Below, one piece after another: positions 1 through 8,580 of a DNA stretch of 64,000 bases (the stretch's first letter is position 1; every line of letters starts with the position of its first letter). The stretch spans positions 1-64,000 of the forward strand of contig NZ_FNGC01000009.1 in the NCBI RefSeq assembly GCF_900102785.1, given 5' to 3'. Made by a program: the position numbers and the translations under genes. The DNA comes from Arthrobacter sp. ok362 (lineage in GTDB: Bacteria > Actinomycetota > Actinomycetes > Actinomycetales > Micrococcaceae). The notes under the pieces were generated by a model that was not told the DNA's origin, searched no databases, and saw nothing but the letters and a program-made list of their open reading frames with translations.

Positions 1-240
1 GCCCCCGACCGGGCCACGGAAAACCGCCGGGACGCAACTGGTGAGTGGTTTCTTGCAGCGCGTGGAGTAAACCCGCGATTGATCTATGGGCAACCCGCAA
101 CGGCCACGCCCGACATTCCTAGACCAGCGGTAATCTCCAGCCGAACACCTCGTCCTGCGGTAACCAACCCGCGCATATCAGTCTGACCGCGCCGTCGCCA
201 ACGACACGCTGACCACGAACCGAACGCCTCCCGGCCACCC
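1..240. other. left edge, no gene recognised
   Basis: I see no credible coding frame, RNA gene or repeat here. The only ORF is short, lacks a ribosome-binding site and crosses the pyrE terminator, so I treat it as noise. Confidence 0.5.
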
Positions 241-283
241 AAAAAGGAAGCGGTCCCGGACAACCCAGCCCGGGACCGCTTCC
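241..283 (-). terminator. pyrE rho-independent terminator
   Basis: A perfect 14-bp stem (GGAAGCGGTCCCGG at 246-259 with its complement at 270-283) has a 10-nt loop. On the minus strand it is followed by five T residues (241-245). It sits 30 nt past the pyrE stop, which is where a terminator of that gene should be. Confidence 0.85.
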
Positions 284-312
284 CCACGCCCTTGACAGAC
301 GCGAACTACATA

Positions 313-897
313 TCAGTTGAGGCCCAGTTCGTCCTTGCCGAAGGCGAAGAGGTACGGAACACCGGCTTCGGCCTCGATCTTTTCCTTAGCTCCCGTGTCG
401 CGGTCCACGATCACGGCGACGGCCACCACGTTGCCGCCGGCTTTGCGGACGCCTTCGACGGCGGTAAGCGCGGAACCTCCGGTGGTTGAGGTGTCCTCCA
501 GTACCAGGACCTTGCGTCCCTCGACTGAGGGACCTTCGACCTGGCGGCCCATGCCGTAGGACTTCTGAGCCTTGCGGACCACGAACGCGTCCACCGGGCG
601 GCCGGCGTCGACGGCGGCATGCATGACGGCGGTGCCCACCGGGTCTGCCCCCATGGTGAGCCCGCCGGCGCACTCGAAATCGATCCCGGCGTCCGCCATC
701 AGGGAGAGCATCACCTGTCCCACCAGCTTGGACGCCTCGTGGTGCAAGGTGATGCGGCGCAGGTCGATGTAGTAGTCGGCTTCCGCGCCGCTGGAGAGGA
801 TGACCTTGCCGCGGACGACGGCCAGTTCCTTGATCAGTTCCAGGAGTCGGGCACGGGCAGCGGCAGCGTCGGCTGCGAAGTCACGGGTGGCAGTCAT
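313..897 (-). CDS. pyrE: orotate phosphoribosyltransferase
   Basis: This cytosolic enzyme of pyrimidine synthesis joins orotate and PRPP to form orotidine 5'-phosphate. The 194-residue product has the expected length. It carries the PRPP-binding loop VLVLEDTSTTGGSAL near residue 130 and the N-terminal KVILSSGAEADYYIDLR segment typical of bacterial PyrE. The reading frame stays open far upstream, but the ATG at 897 (product starting MTATRDFA) gives the family length, and the extra upstream residues look non-coding. A strong terminator follows. An FAD monooxygenase lies upstream on the same strand with a 113-nt gap, so the two need not share a transcript. Confidence 0.95.
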   Translation of the reverse strand: MTATRDFAADAAAARARLLELIKELAVVRGKVILSSGAEADYYIDLRRITLHHEASKLVGQVMLSLMADAGIDFECAGGLTMGADPVGTAVMHAAVDAGRPVDAFVVRKAQKSYGMGRQVEGPSVEGRKVLVLEDTSTTGGSALTAVEGVRKAGGNVVAVAVIVDRDTGAKEKIEAEAGVPYLFAFGKDELGLN

Positions 898-1010
898 GGG
901 TCCCAGTTTAGTGGCTGGTCCGCCGCGGATTCCCAGCCGGCGTCCTGTATCTCGGCGCACCAGAGGGCGTACCGGACGGCGGGCGCTGAGGGCCGGACGC
1001 CAGGGCCGGG

Positions 1011-2258
1011 CTAGGGCTGCGGCTGGGATTCGGCGCGCCGCGCGAAGGCCGGCGCGTGCTCGGGGCGCGGACCAAAGGCGATGAAGCGGGGCATGATGGT
1101 GCGGAACGCCGGAACATGCCGGGCGAAGAAGAGTGCCGCGGCCGGAAATCTTGTCCGCCTCCCGGTCATGATCGGGACGAAGATCGCGCGTTGCATGATC
1201 CGCTGGACGGTCTGCACAATGACAGTGGGCAGCCGCCGTCGTCGTTCCACTTTCTCCAGGTCTGCCGTGGTCACCCGGCCCCGGAGCAGTGCGGGGGCCA
1301 GGTACTCGGCGGCAGCCGCAGCGTCCTGGATGGCGAGGTTGATTCCGACGCCGCCGGCCGGGGACATCGCATGCGCCGCGTCCCCGATGCACAGCAGCCC
1401 GTTGATGTGCCATGTGTGCAGCCGGTTCAGGCGCACGTCCAGCCAGTGGAGGTCATCGAGGGAAGCGATGGCATCAACGCGGTCAGCAAGGTCCGGGCGG
1501 AGCGCCGCGACTCGACGCCGGAAACCCTCGACGCCTTCCGCACGGATCCGGACGTCGGTGCCCTTGGCGGCGAGGTAGCCCATTTGGTAGTAGTCGTTGC
1601 GGAACAGTGCCAGCAGCGCCTCGCCGGGGCCGAACACCGGCACGAGGCCCGCCACCTCACCCGTTTCGGAGGGATAGCGGGGCAACCGGAACCACCATGT
1701 GTCGAAGGGTACCGGGAACTCTTTTGGCGCCAGCCCGGCCGCGGTGCGCAGCGCGGAATGGCGGCCGTCTGTGGCAACCACGAGGTCCGCCAGGAGTTCG
1801 TCCTGCGTGCCGTCGGGGGTCCGGAAGCGGACTCCGCGGACGCGGCCTCCGTTGCGGACCAGACCGGTGGCGGTGTGGCTCATGAGCAGCGTGAACCCCG
1901 GTTCCTGGGCTGCGGCGCCGGCGAGGAAGCTCAGGAAATCCCATTGCGGCATCATGGCGATGTAGTTGTACGGCGGCGGCAGGGCGTCAAAATCGCCCAT
2001 CGTTACCGGCGGGCCGCCCGGGACGGGGAAAGCGACATTCTTCAGGCGGCTCTGCGGCAGCCGGCGGAATTCCTGGCCGAGTCCGAGTTCGTCAATGAGC
2101 CGGATGGTGGACGGGTGCACGGTGTCGCCGCGGAAGTCGCGCAGGAAATCCGCGTGCTTCTCCAACACCGTCACCTGCACCCCGGCCCGTGCCAGCAGCA
2201 AGCCGAGCATCATCCCCGCAGGTCCACCGCCCACCACCGCGCATCCGGTCTTCTCCAT
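1011..2258 (-). CDS. FAD-dependent monooxygenase, aromatic-hydroxylase type
   Basis: This 415-residue flavoprotein has the N-terminal dinucleotide-binding motif VVGGGPAGMMLGLLLARAG and the second FAD motif GDAAHAMSPAGGVGINLAIQDA, here near residue 285. It belongs to the class A (UbiH / p-hydroxybenzoate hydroxylase) family, whose members use NAD(P)H and O2 to hydroxylate small aromatic or polyketide-like substrates in the cytosol. The central DG motif of the family also appears (VVATDGRHSALR, near residue 165). The substrate cannot be told from sequence. No pathway genes adjoin it; pyrE lies downstream and nadE is divergent. Confidence 0.8.
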   Translation of the reverse strand: MEKTGCAVVGGGPAGMMLGLLLARAGVQVTVLEKHADFLRDFRGDTVHPSTIRLIDELGLGQEFRRLPQSRLKNVAFPVPGGPPVTMGDFDALPPPYNYIAMMPQWDFLSFLAGAAAQEPGFTLLMSHTATGLVRNGGRVRGVRFRTPDGTQDELLADLVVATDGRHSALRTAAGLAPKEFPVPFDTWWFRLPRYPSETGEVAGLVPVFGPGEALLALFRNDYYQMGYLAAKGTDVRIRAEGVEGFRRRVAALRPDLADRVDAIASLDDLHWLDVRLNRLHTWHINGLLCIGDAAHAMSPAGGVGINLAIQDAAAAAEYLAPALLRGRVTTADLEKVERRRRLPTVIVQTVQRIMQRAIFVPIMTGRRTRFPAAALFFARHVPAFRTIMPRFIAFGPRPEHAPAFARRAESQPQP

Positions 2259-2514
2259 GGCCCCACGCTACGCCTGCGCGCGGTGGTGCGGGAGGGGGTA
2301 TTCGCGCACGAACGCGGCATCCGTATCCCGAAAGACATGAGCCCGTGGGTTGCGACGACATCTTTGGCGCGGCGGTTCCCGCCCTGCGCGTCGGTTCCGG
2401 CCCTGCGCGGCGGGAATCCGCGTAGCGACGGCCCGAATGTGGAGCGCCAGTCTGGAACCGCCGCGCAATTCCGACGGCGGAGCTTCCCCTCACCGCCCGG
2501 GCCGGCCGCAACAG

Positions 2515-2544
2515 TTGAGCGTTGTTGACAGCGCTGGCTAGGCT
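2515..2544 (+). promoter_or_regulatory. putative nadE promoter, leaderless transcript
   Basis: TTGAGC (2515-2520) and TAGGCT (2539-2544) are separated by 18 bp. Initiation about 7 nt beyond the -10 would fall at or beside the nadE ATG at 2552. There is little Shine-Dalgarno signal, so a leaderless mRNA, common in actinobacteria, is the likely reading. Confidence 0.4.
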
Positions 2545-2551
2545 GTGAGGC

Positions 2552-3406
2552 ATGCGTGAACTCCAGGCGAAGATCATCGAAGAAATGGGCGTGCAGCCCC
2601 GGATCGACCCCGCCGGGGAGGTGCGCAAACGCGTGACGTTCCTCAAGGAATACCTGACGGCCACCCAGACCAAGGGGTTTGTCCTGGGCATCTCGGGCGG
2701 CCTGGACTCCTCCCTGGCGGGGCGGCTGGCCCAGCTGGCGGTCGAGGAGCTCGAGGCCGACGGCATCGAGGCGAATTTCGTGGCCGTGCGGCTCCCCTAC
2801 GGAGTCCAGCACGACGAGGACGACGCGCAGGCTGCCCTGGACTTCGTGCGCGCCAAGACCGAATGGACGTTCAATATCTCGGCCGCAGTGGACGGCTTCG
2901 AGGACGAGTTCGAGAAGACCGTGGGCACGGAGATCTCCGATTTCCACAAGGGCAACACCAAGGCCCGGACCCGGATGATTGCCCAGTACGCCCTGGCCGG
3001 CGAGCACAACTACCTGGTGATCGGCACGGATCACGGTGCTGAATCCGTCACCGGATTCTTCACTAAGTTCGGCGACGGCGGCACGGACATCCTGCCGCTG
3101 TTCGGCCTCAACAAGCGCCAGAACCGCGCGCTGCTGGCCGAACTCGGGGCGCCGGCCCGGATCTGGGAAAAGATCCCGACGGCGGATCTCCTGGACGGCA
3201 AGCCCGGCCGCACCGACGAGGACGAACTCGGACTGGGCTACGACCTGATCGATGACTACCTCGAGGGCCGCGATGTGCCCGATGCCGCGGCGGAACGGAT
3301 CGAGGCCATGTACCTGCGGACCCGCCACAAGCGCACGGTCCCGGTGACGATTTTTGATACGTGGTGGAAGGACCAGGGCACCGAGGGGTCTACGGCCGGT
3401 CTCTGA
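2552..3406 (+). CDS. nadE: NAD synthetase, ammonia-dependent type
   Basis: This enzyme converts deamido-NAD (nicotinic acid adenine dinucleotide) to NAD, using ATP and ammonia, in the last step of NAD synthesis. The 284-residue length matches the short, ammonia-using NadE (E. coli NadE is about 275) and there is no nitrilase-type glutaminase domain. The ATP-pyrophosphatase P-loop SGGLDSS lies near residue 46. Other family segments are [22 protein letters not shown] and a C-terminal RTRHKRTVP. The gene is monocistronic, with a possible leaderless promoter just upstream. Confidence 0.93.
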   Translation: MRELQAKIIEEMGVQPRIDPAGEVRKRVTFLKEYLTATQTKGFVLGISGGLDSSLAGRLAQLAVEELEADGIEANFVAVRLPYGVQHDEDDAQAALDFVRAKTEWTFNISAAVDGFEDEFEKTVGTEISDFHKGNTKARTRMIAQYALAGEHNYLVIGTDHGAESVTGFFTKFGDGGTDILPLFGLNKRQNRALLAELGAPARIWEKIPTADLLDGKPGRTDEDELGLGYDLIDDYLEGRDVPDAAAERIEAMYLRTRHKRTVPVTIFDTWWKDQGTEGSTAGL

Positions 3407-3428
3407 TCGGAACCGGGCGCTCCGTCCG

Positions 3429-3496
3429 GGGGCACGTTGAACCCGGAAAGGACGGTTCCAGTGCCTGACGCCGACGTGTCCGTGTCAAAGTGCCCC
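3429..3496. repeat. 68-bp repeat with inverted ends, copy 1
   Basis: The element begins GGGGCACGTTGA and ends TCAAAGTGCCCC, so its ends are 12-bp inverted repeats with one mismatch. A second copy of the same length lies at 4598-4665. The first 13 bp are identical between copies and the last 20-25 bp nearly so, while the middle differs. The two copies bracket the quinone-oxidoreductase-like gene. No other copy was seen in the window. Confidence 0.7.
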
Positions 3497-3543
3497 GCGA
3501 CGGTTCGCTGGGCATCAGGGCCAGGCCCTCGATGAGGTTCCAC

Positions 3544-4449
3544 CTACGGGATCAGCACAACCTTGCCCCGGACATGGCCTGCACGGCTGATGCCCAGCGC
3601 CCGGGCAGCCCCGGTGAGCGGCAGGCGTTCGTAGATGCTGAAGCGGAGCTTTCCGTCGGCAGCCAACTGGGCCGCATCCCCCACCCGCCCGTCCAGCAGC
3701 CGGACCGGGGCGATTCCCGCGGCGGCGGACTCCTTGCCGGGCACAGTGGTCACTGCGGTTCCGTGGCCGCCGAGCAGCTGAACGGTTGCCGCCGTCGCCT
3801 CATCCCCGCCGAAGGTGTCCACCACTGCGGTGATGCTGCCCAGGGAGCGGACACGCTCGGCGAGCCCTTCGCCATAGGCCACGGGTTCAGCGCCAAGCCC
3901 GCGCAGATACTCGTGGTTCTGCCCTGACGCGGTGCCGATGACCCGGGCGCCGAGGTCCCGCGCGATCTGGACGGCGGCCGAGCCGACACCCCCCGCCGCG
4001 CCGTGGACCAGGACGGTGTCCCCAACACCCACCTGCAGCTGGACCAGGGCCGAATACGCTGTGCCGCCCGCGATCGCCATGCAGGTCGCCTGCTCAAAAT
4101 CGATGCCTGCCGGTTTGGGCGTCAGCTGCCCGGCCGGAAAGTTGGAAACGGAGCGGTAGCCTCCGGCAATGCCGTTCCAGATGACTTCGTCGCCAACGTG
4201 GAACCCGGTAACGCCGGGGCCGACGGCGGTCACCGCACCGGCAGCTTCACACCCGGGGACGCCAGGGAGCTGTAGCGGGAAGAAGCGCTCCAAATAGCCT
4301 GCGACGAGCTTCCAGTCCATCGGGTTCACGGCGACGGCGCGGATGCCTACCTGGACCTCGCCCTCCGCAGGCGGCTGCGGGTCCTCCTCGACTACGGTGA
4401 CGACGTCCGGGCTGCCATAGTGATCGAAGGAAATCCTGATGTTTTTAAT
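3544..4449 (-). CDS. zinc-free alcohol dehydrogenase / quinone oxidoreductase-like
   Basis: This medium-chain dehydrogenase/reductase has the NADP-binding motif HGAAGGVGSAAVQIA, the QOR subfamily segment VAVNPMDWKLVAGY and no zinc-binding cysteines. It probably reduces quinones or enones with NADPH in the cytosol. An internal ATG at 4329 would delete the conserved N-terminal strand. Translation upstream of it continues cleanly as family sequence (IRISFDHYGSPDVVTVVEED) to an in-frame stop. That stretch contains no ATG, GTG, TTG or CTG. The best start is an ATT at 4449, 9 nt after GGGAG. A sequencing error or a damaged start codon is the alternative. The gene lies between two 68-bp repeats. Confidence 0.75.
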   Translation of the reverse strand: MKNIRISFDHYGSPDVVTVVEEDPQPPAEGEVQVGIRAVAVNPMDWKLVAGYLERFFPLQLPGVPGCEAAGAVTAVGPGVTGFHVGDEVIWNGIAGGYRSVSNFPAGQLTPKPAGIDFEQATCMAIAGGTAYSALVQLQVGVGDTVLVHGAAGGVGSAAVQIARDLGARVIGTASGQNHEYLRGLGAEPVAYGEGLAERVRSLGSITAVVDTFGGDEATAATVQLLGGHGTAVTTVPGKESAAAGIAPVRLLDGRVGDAAQLAADGKLRFSIYERLPLTGAARALGISRAGHVRGKVVLIP

Positions 4450-4597
4450 GAGCCCGCGCTCCCTTCGGCTCGATGTGGTTGCGGCCTATGCTGCCAGCTT
4501 CCGGCACAACCGGCGCGTGCGCAAGCGCCTCATGTTGGTCGCCATTGTCGACTCTTCAGCGGGACGTAGCCTCGTCCCAAACGGGGCACTCCCAAAC

Positions 4598-4665
4598 GGG
4601 GCACGTTGAAGCTCTGTGGGGCCGTTTCGCCGCCAACTGCCGGCGTATCCGTGTCAAAGCGCCCC
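4598..4665. repeat. 68-bp repeat with inverted ends, copy 2
   Basis: This copy has the same ends (GGGGCACGTTGA and TCAAAGCGCCCC) and the same length as the copy at 3429-3496. Just to its left a 14-bp direct repeat, CCCAAACGGGGCAC, occurs twice (4576-4589 and 4591-4604); the second copy runs into the element end. The rest of the 4450-4744 gap holds nothing else that I recognise. Confidence 0.7.
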
Positions 4666-4744
4666 CGGACGGCGCGTTATGGCACGCCCGTGCCATCACT
4701 GCTACTCCGGCGCCGGCGCCGGAGCCGCGGCGCCATCCGGAGCG

Positions 4745-5524
4745 CTATCCAGCGCCCTGCAGCAGCGTCGAGATGCGGTGGGCCTCATCCATGAGCAGCC
4801 GCCCCAGCTGCGGGCGCCGGTCTTCCCGGAAGCGTGGCTCGATGCCGGTCAGGGACAATGCCCAGGCGGGGCGGTCGCGCTGGTCGAAGACCGCCGCGCC
4901 CATCCCCCAGCTGCCTTCCAGGACCAGCCCGGGGTTGACCGAATAGCCTGCCCGCCGCGTCGCCCCCAGGTTCTCCCGCACGAGCGCTTCCGTATGGGCG
5001 GCCGCAAAGGCGCCGGCGTGCGCTGCCCAATTTGCGAGCAGCTCTTCCTGCTCTTCCGCCGGCAGGAAGGCCATGATGGCGGTGCCGGCGGAGGCCACGC
5101 CGAGCGGGAACCTGACGCCCTCATGCAGCACGAAGGAACGGACCGGGAAACTGCCTTCCTCCCGGAGTAGGCACACCGTTTCGTTGCCGCGGCGGATGGA
5201 GAAGAACGCGCTCTCGCCGGTTTCTTCGGCGAGGCGGCGGAGGCTCGGCCGCGCGATGTCCTCTAGGGGGAAACGCGCCGAGGCCACGGACCCCAGCAGC
5301 AGGATCTCCGGGCCCAGGACCCAGTTGCCGCTGCCCGGATCCTGATCCAGCAGCCCCTCGGCCGCCAGGGAGCTGAGCAGACGGTGCACCGTGGGGCGCG
5401 TCAGTCCCGATTCGCGTACCAGCTCCACCAGCGCAGAGCCCTCCGGCTTCTGGCCCACGATCCTGAGCAGGGCCGCGACCCGGCTCACCACCTGGGCGCC
5501 TTGCACAGGGACGGAGTTCATCAT
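4745..5524 (-). CDS. IclR-family transcriptional regulator
   Basis: The 259-residue protein has an N-terminal winged helix-turn-helix (VVSRVAALLRIVGQ, then LVRESGLTRPTVHRLLSSL, about residues 12-55). A C-terminal IclR effector domain (VCLLREEGSFPVRSFVLHEG through GVASAGTAIMAFLP) follows. It is divergent from the CoA-transferase / thiolase operon. The shared 218-bp intergenic region contains two TCCACA-N2-RTGGA palindromes, one by its own start and one just past the operon promoter. It is therefore the likely local regulator of acetoacetate-type or 3-oxoacid use. The effector is unknown. Confidence 0.88.
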   Translation of the reverse strand: MMNSVPVQGAQVVSRVAALLRIVGQKPEGSALVELVRESGLTRPTVHRLLSSLAAEGLLDQDPGSGNWVLGPEILLLGSVASARFPLEDIARPSLRRLAEETGESAFFSIRRGNETVCLLREEGSFPVRSFVLHEGVRFPLGVASAGTAIMAFLPAEEQEELLANWAAHAGAFAAAHTEALVRENLGATRRAGYSVNPGLVLEGSWGMGAAVFDQRDRPAWALSLTGIEPRFREDRRPQLGRLLMDEAHRISTLLQGAG

Positions 5525-5548
5525 TTTCCTCGCGATTCTTCAGATATA

Positions 5549-5561
5549 TCCACATTATGGA
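5549..5561. promoter_or_regulatory. IclR-type operator, iclR side
   Basis: TCCACATTATGGA is an imperfect palindrome 25 bp upstream of the iclR start. It matches the operator-like site at 5669-5681. A half-site (TCCACACTGT) begins at 5579. Repressor occupancy here would give autoregulation. Confidence 0.5.
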
Positions 5562-5620
5562 CTCAAATCAGCGTACCGTCCACACTGTAAAAACGCGTTA
5601 GCCTCGGCGGAAATTCGGCG

Positions 5621-5650
5621 TTGACAGTGCTTCATGCCACACCATAGGCT
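5621..5650 (+). promoter_or_regulatory. promoter of the CoA-transferase / thiolase operon
   Basis: A consensus -35 TTGACA (5621-5626) and a -10 TAGGCT (5645-5650) are separated by 18 bp. The predicted transcription start (about 5657) lies 12 bp before the second operator. Confidence 0.65.
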
Positions 5651-5668
5651 CCTACTTCAGGCGAATAG

Positions 5669-5681
5669 TCCACAAAGTGGA
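5669..5681. promoter_or_regulatory. IclR-type operator, operon side
   Basis: TCCACAAAGTGGA is a perfect 5-bp inverted repeat around AAA. It lies at about +12 to +24 of the predicted operon promoter. Binding there would block elongation or clearance, consistent with repression by the adjacent IclR protein. Confidence 0.55.
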
Positions 5682-5742
5682 TCACGGCGGCGGACTTCGA
5701 GACCCGGCCGCCGGTGACTCAAAAGCTCAATGAGGAGATGCA

Positions 5743-6489
5743 ATGTCAAAGGTGAAATCCGGGGCGGCGGCCGCCCTGCAGGACGTACTGCGGGACGGCA
5801 TGACGCTCGCCGTCGGCGGTTTTGGCCTCAGCGGGATCCCCGCTGACCTGATCGAGGCAGTGCGGGACTCCGGGGTGAAGAACCTGACGGTCGTCTCCAA
5901 CAACATGGGTGTGGACGGCAAGGGTCTCGGCATACTGATCGAGGGCGGCCAGGTCCGCAAAGTCATCGCCTCCTACGTCGGGGAAAACAAGCTCTTCGCC
6001 GAGCAGTACCTCGCCGGCCAGCTCGAGGTGGAGTTCACCCCGCAGGGCACCCTTGCCGAGCGGCTGCGCGCCGGCGGCGCCGGCATCCCGGCCTTCTACA
6101 CCAAGACCGGTGTGGGCACCCTCGTCGCCGAAGGCAAGCCGCTGGCGGAGTTCGACGGCGAGACTTTCGTCCTGGAACGAGCCATCAAGGCCGACGTCGC
6201 GCTGGTCCACGCCCACACCGCCGACACCGACGGCAACCTGATCTACCGGTACACCGCCCAGAACTTCAATCCGGTGGTGGCTACGGCCGGCGCCGTGACG
6301 GTCGCCGAAGCCGAGGTGATCGTCGAGCCCGGCCAGCTGGACCCGAACCACATCATCACCCCCGGCGTGTTCGTCCAGCGCCTGGTCCTGGCCAGCGGCC
6401 GCGTCAAGGACATCGAACAGCGCACCGTCCGCCCCCGGCTCGAAGTGGAAGTTGAAGCGGCGCACGCCGCGTCCGCCGTCACCGTCTAA
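5743..6489 (+). CDS. 3-oxoacid CoA-transferase subunit A
   Basis: This is the alpha subunit of a class I CoA-transferase, which moves CoA between succinyl-CoA and a 3-oxoacid such as acetoacetate or 3-oxoadipate. The 248-residue product shows the family glycine-rich motif (AVGGFGLSGIPADLIEAV, near residue 26) and the segment EVEFTPQGTLAERLRAGGAG. An AGGAG ribosome site precedes the ATG. The beta subunit follows after 45 nt, then a thiolase, so the three proteins form one unit. The thiolase partner suggests that the acid is activated and then split. Acetoacetate is the simplest substrate, but 3-oxoadipate cannot be excluded. Confidence 0.88.
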   Translation: MSKVKSGAAAALQDVLRDGMTLAVGGFGLSGIPADLIEAVRDSGVKNLTVVSNNMGVDGKGLGILIEGGQVRKVIASYVGENKLFAEQYLAGQLEVEFTPQGTLAERLRAGGAGIPAFYTKTGVGTLVAEGKPLAEFDGETFVLERAIKADVALVHAHTADTDGNLIYRYTAQNFNPVVATAGAVTVAEAEVIVEPGQLDPNHIITPGVFVQRLVLASGRVKDIEQRTVRPRLEVEVEAAHAASAVTV

Positions 6490-6534
6490 TCCGGCCTGAG
6501 CGCCGCCCACCCACACGTTTTCAGGAGAATCACT

Positions 6535-7230
6535 ATGGCTTGGACCCGAGATGAAATGGCCGCAATCGCGGCCGAAGAACTGAACGACGGCGACTACGTC
6601 AACCTTGGCATCGGCATCCCCACGCTGGTGGCCAACAACCTGCCCGACGGCGTCCGCGTTGTCCTGCAGAGCGAGAACGGCCTGCTCGGCATGGGCCCGT
6701 TCCCCTACGAGGGCGAGGAAGACGCCGACCTCATCAACGCCGGCAAGCAGACCGTCACGGTCCTGCCCGGCGGCAGCATTTTTGACTCCGCGACCTCCTT
6801 CGGCATGATCCGCGGCGGCCACGTCAAGGTCGCGATCCTCGGCGCCATGCAGGTCTCCGGCGCCGGCGACCTCGCCAACTGGACCATCCCCGGCAAGATG
6901 GTCAAGGGCATGGGAGGCGCCATGGACCTCGTGGCCGGCACCCCGCGCGTCGTGGTCCTGACGGAGCACAACGCCAAGGACGGCACCGCCAAGATCGTCA
7001 AGGGATGCACGCTGCCGCTCACCGGGCTCAGCTGCGTGGACCGCATCATCAGCGACCTCGCGGTCTTCGACCTCGTGAAGCAGGAACAAGAAACAGGCGC
7101 CGGCCGGCAGCTGACGCTGACCCGCCTGGCCCCCGGCGTCACCGTGGAGGAGATCCGCGAAAAGACCGAGGCAGAGTTCGACGTCGCCCTTGAGCTCGAA
7201 GGAACCAAAGTGGAGGTGGCGGGAGCATGA
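6535..7230 (+). CDS. 3-oxoacid CoA-transferase subunit B
   Basis: This is the beta subunit carrying the catalytic glutamate, here E47 within [11 protein letters not shown]. Of its 231 residues, the segments [14 protein letters not shown] and [17 protein letters not shown] are typical of ScoB/PcaJ/CatJ. It forms the heterotetramer with the upstream A subunit. The stop overlaps the thiolase start by four bases (ATGA), indicating translational coupling. The local regulator is of the IclR type, as in many aromatic beta-ketoadipate operons. No other pca or cat gene is present, so I do not assign that pathway. Confidence 0.9.
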   Translation: MAWTRDEMAAIAAEELNDGDYVNLGIGIPTLVANNLPDGVRVVLQSENGLLGMGPFPYEGEEDADLINAGKQTVTVLPGGSIFDSATSFGMIRGGHVKVAILGAMQVSGAGDLANWTIPGKMVKGMGGAMDLVAGTPRVVVLTEHNAKDGTAKIVKGCTLPLTGLSCVDRIISDLAVFDLVKQEQETGAGRQLTLTRLAPGVTVEEIREKTEAEFDVALELEGTKVEVAGA

Positions 7231-8429
7231 GCCTCAAAGACCAGTTCGGCAAGGATGTCCTGCTCACCGGCTGGGGCCACAGCCGCTTCGGCAAGCTGGC
7301 GGACGACACCCTGGAATCCCTGATCGTGCAGGTCGCCACCGAGGCGATCGGCAACGCGGGGATCGAGCCCGGCCAGATCGACGAGATCTACCTCGGCCAG
7401 TTCAACTCCGGCATGATGCCGCTGGCGTTCCCGTCCTCGCTCGCCCTGCAGGTCTCGGACCAGCTCGCCAACGTGCCGTCCACCCGGGTCGAGAACGCCT
7501 GTGCCTCCGGCTCGGCCGCGTTCCAGCAGGGCACCAAATCCCTGCTGGCCGGCACCGCGAAGACCGTCTTGGTGATCGGCGCCGAGAAGATGACGCAGGC
7601 CGGGGCTGACGTCGTGGGTGCGGCCCTGCTGGGCGCCGACTACTACATGGCCGGCAAGGCCTCCACCACGGGGTTCACCGGGCTCTTTGCCGAGGTCGCG
7701 AAGCACTACGGCAAGCGCTACGGCGCCGGCAGCCAGGACGGCCGCCTCGGCGACATCCTGGGCACCATCGCGGCGAAGAACCACCGCAACGGCGTCGACA
7801 ACCCCTACGCCCAGCTCCGCAAGGACCTCGGCGAGGAGTTCTGCCGCACCGTCTCGGACAAGAATCCTATGGTCGCCGATCCGCTGCGCCGCACCGACTG
7901 CTCCCCCGTCTCCGACGGGGCCGCCGCCGTCGTGCTCAGCGTCTCCCCCACGGGCGGGGCGACGGCGCCGGTCCGGCTCGCCGGCTTCGGCCACGCGAAC
8001 GACTTCTTCCCGGCCGAGCGCCGGGACCCCACCGAGTTCGCCGCGACCCGCGCGTCCTGGCAGCGCGCGCTGGGGATGGCCGGCGTCGGACTGGAGGACC
8101 TGGACTTCGCCGAAGTGCACGACTGCTTCACCATCGCTGAACTGCTCATGTACGAGGCCATGGGACTGACCGAACGCGGCCAGGGCGCCCGTGCGCTCGA
8201 GGAAGGCTGGGTCTTCAAGGACGGCAAGCTCCCGGTCAACGTCTCGGGCGGACTTAAGGCCAAGGGCCACCCCGTCGGCGCCACCGGCGTCTCGCAGCAC
8301 GTCATCGCGGCCATGCAGCTTACCGGGACGGCCGGGGACATGCAGCTGGCCAACCCGCGCCGGGCGGCGGTGCAGAACATGGGCGGCGTGGGTATCGCGA
8401 ACTACGTCAGCGTGCTCGAAGCCGTCTAG
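7227..8429 (+). CDS. thiolase, SCP-x-like subfamily
   Basis: This acyl-CoA C-acyltransferase-fold protein has 400 residues. The nucleophilic cysteine is C92 ([12 protein letters not shown]). The HDCFT motif near residue 295 and [14 protein letters not shown] near 338 place it with the SCP-x / lipid-transfer thiolases rather than PcaF/AtoB. The C-terminal CxGGGQG cysteine loop of ordinary thiolases is replaced by [10 protein letters not shown], a substitution usual for that subfamily. Coupled to the CoA-transferase, it probably cleaves acetoacetyl-CoA or a related 3-oxoacyl-CoA to acetyl-CoA. Substrate specificity is inferred from context only. Confidence 0.82.
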   Translation: MSLKDQFGKDVLLTGWGHSRFGKLADDTLESLIVQVATEAIGNAGIEPGQIDEIYLGQFNSGMMPLAFPSSLALQVSDQLANVPSTRVENACASGSAAFQQGTKSLLAGTAKTVLVIGAEKMTQAGADVVGAALLGADYYMAGKASTTGFTGLFAEVAKHYGKRYGAGSQDGRLGDILGTIAAKNHRNGVDNPYAQLRKDLGEEFCRTVSDKNPMVADPLRRTDCSPVSDGAAAVVLSVSPTGGATAPVRLAGFGHANDFFPAERRDPTEFAATRASWQRALGMAGVGLEDLDFAEVHDCFTIAELLMYEAMGLTERGQGARALEEGWVFKDGKLPVNVSGGLKAKGHPVGATGVSQHVIAAMQLTGTAGDMQLANPRRAAVQNMGGVGIANYVSVLEAV

Positions 8430-8437
8430 AAAGCAGT

Positions 8438-8492
8438 GCGGGCTCAGATACTGCCGCTGGTGGACATCTTGATGGACCGTATCTGAGCCCGC
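8438..8492 (+). terminator. stem-loop after the thiolase operon
   Basis: A perfect 14-bp inverted repeat (GCGGGCTCAGATAC and GTATCTGAGCCCGC) lies 8 bp after the thiolase stop, with a 27-nt loop and no T-run. It probably acts as a terminator or mRNA 3' stabiliser. Confidence 0.6.
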
Positions 8493-8580
8493 GTTGCTGG
8501 TCACGGCCCGAAACGGCCAACCGCGCCGGGGGGACTAAACTCGGTCCAAGCCCATCCACCACAAATGCGAGGAGCCCCCC

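Noticed and set aside
313..1413. N-terminally extended pyrE frame
   Set aside because: The extra 172 residues overlap the FAD monooxygenase gene on the same strand and have random composition; the ATG at 897 gives the normal PyrE.
1056..2528. Long plus-strand ORF of 490 codons
   Set aside because: It is antisense to the FAD monooxygenase, with low-complexity histidine/glycine/arginine-rich translation, typical of GC-rich shadow frames.
5746..8504. Two long minus-strand ORFs opposite the CoA-transferase operon
   Set aside because: They mirror the third-position bias of the real genes and contain repetitive aspartate/glycine/valine sequence without family motifs.
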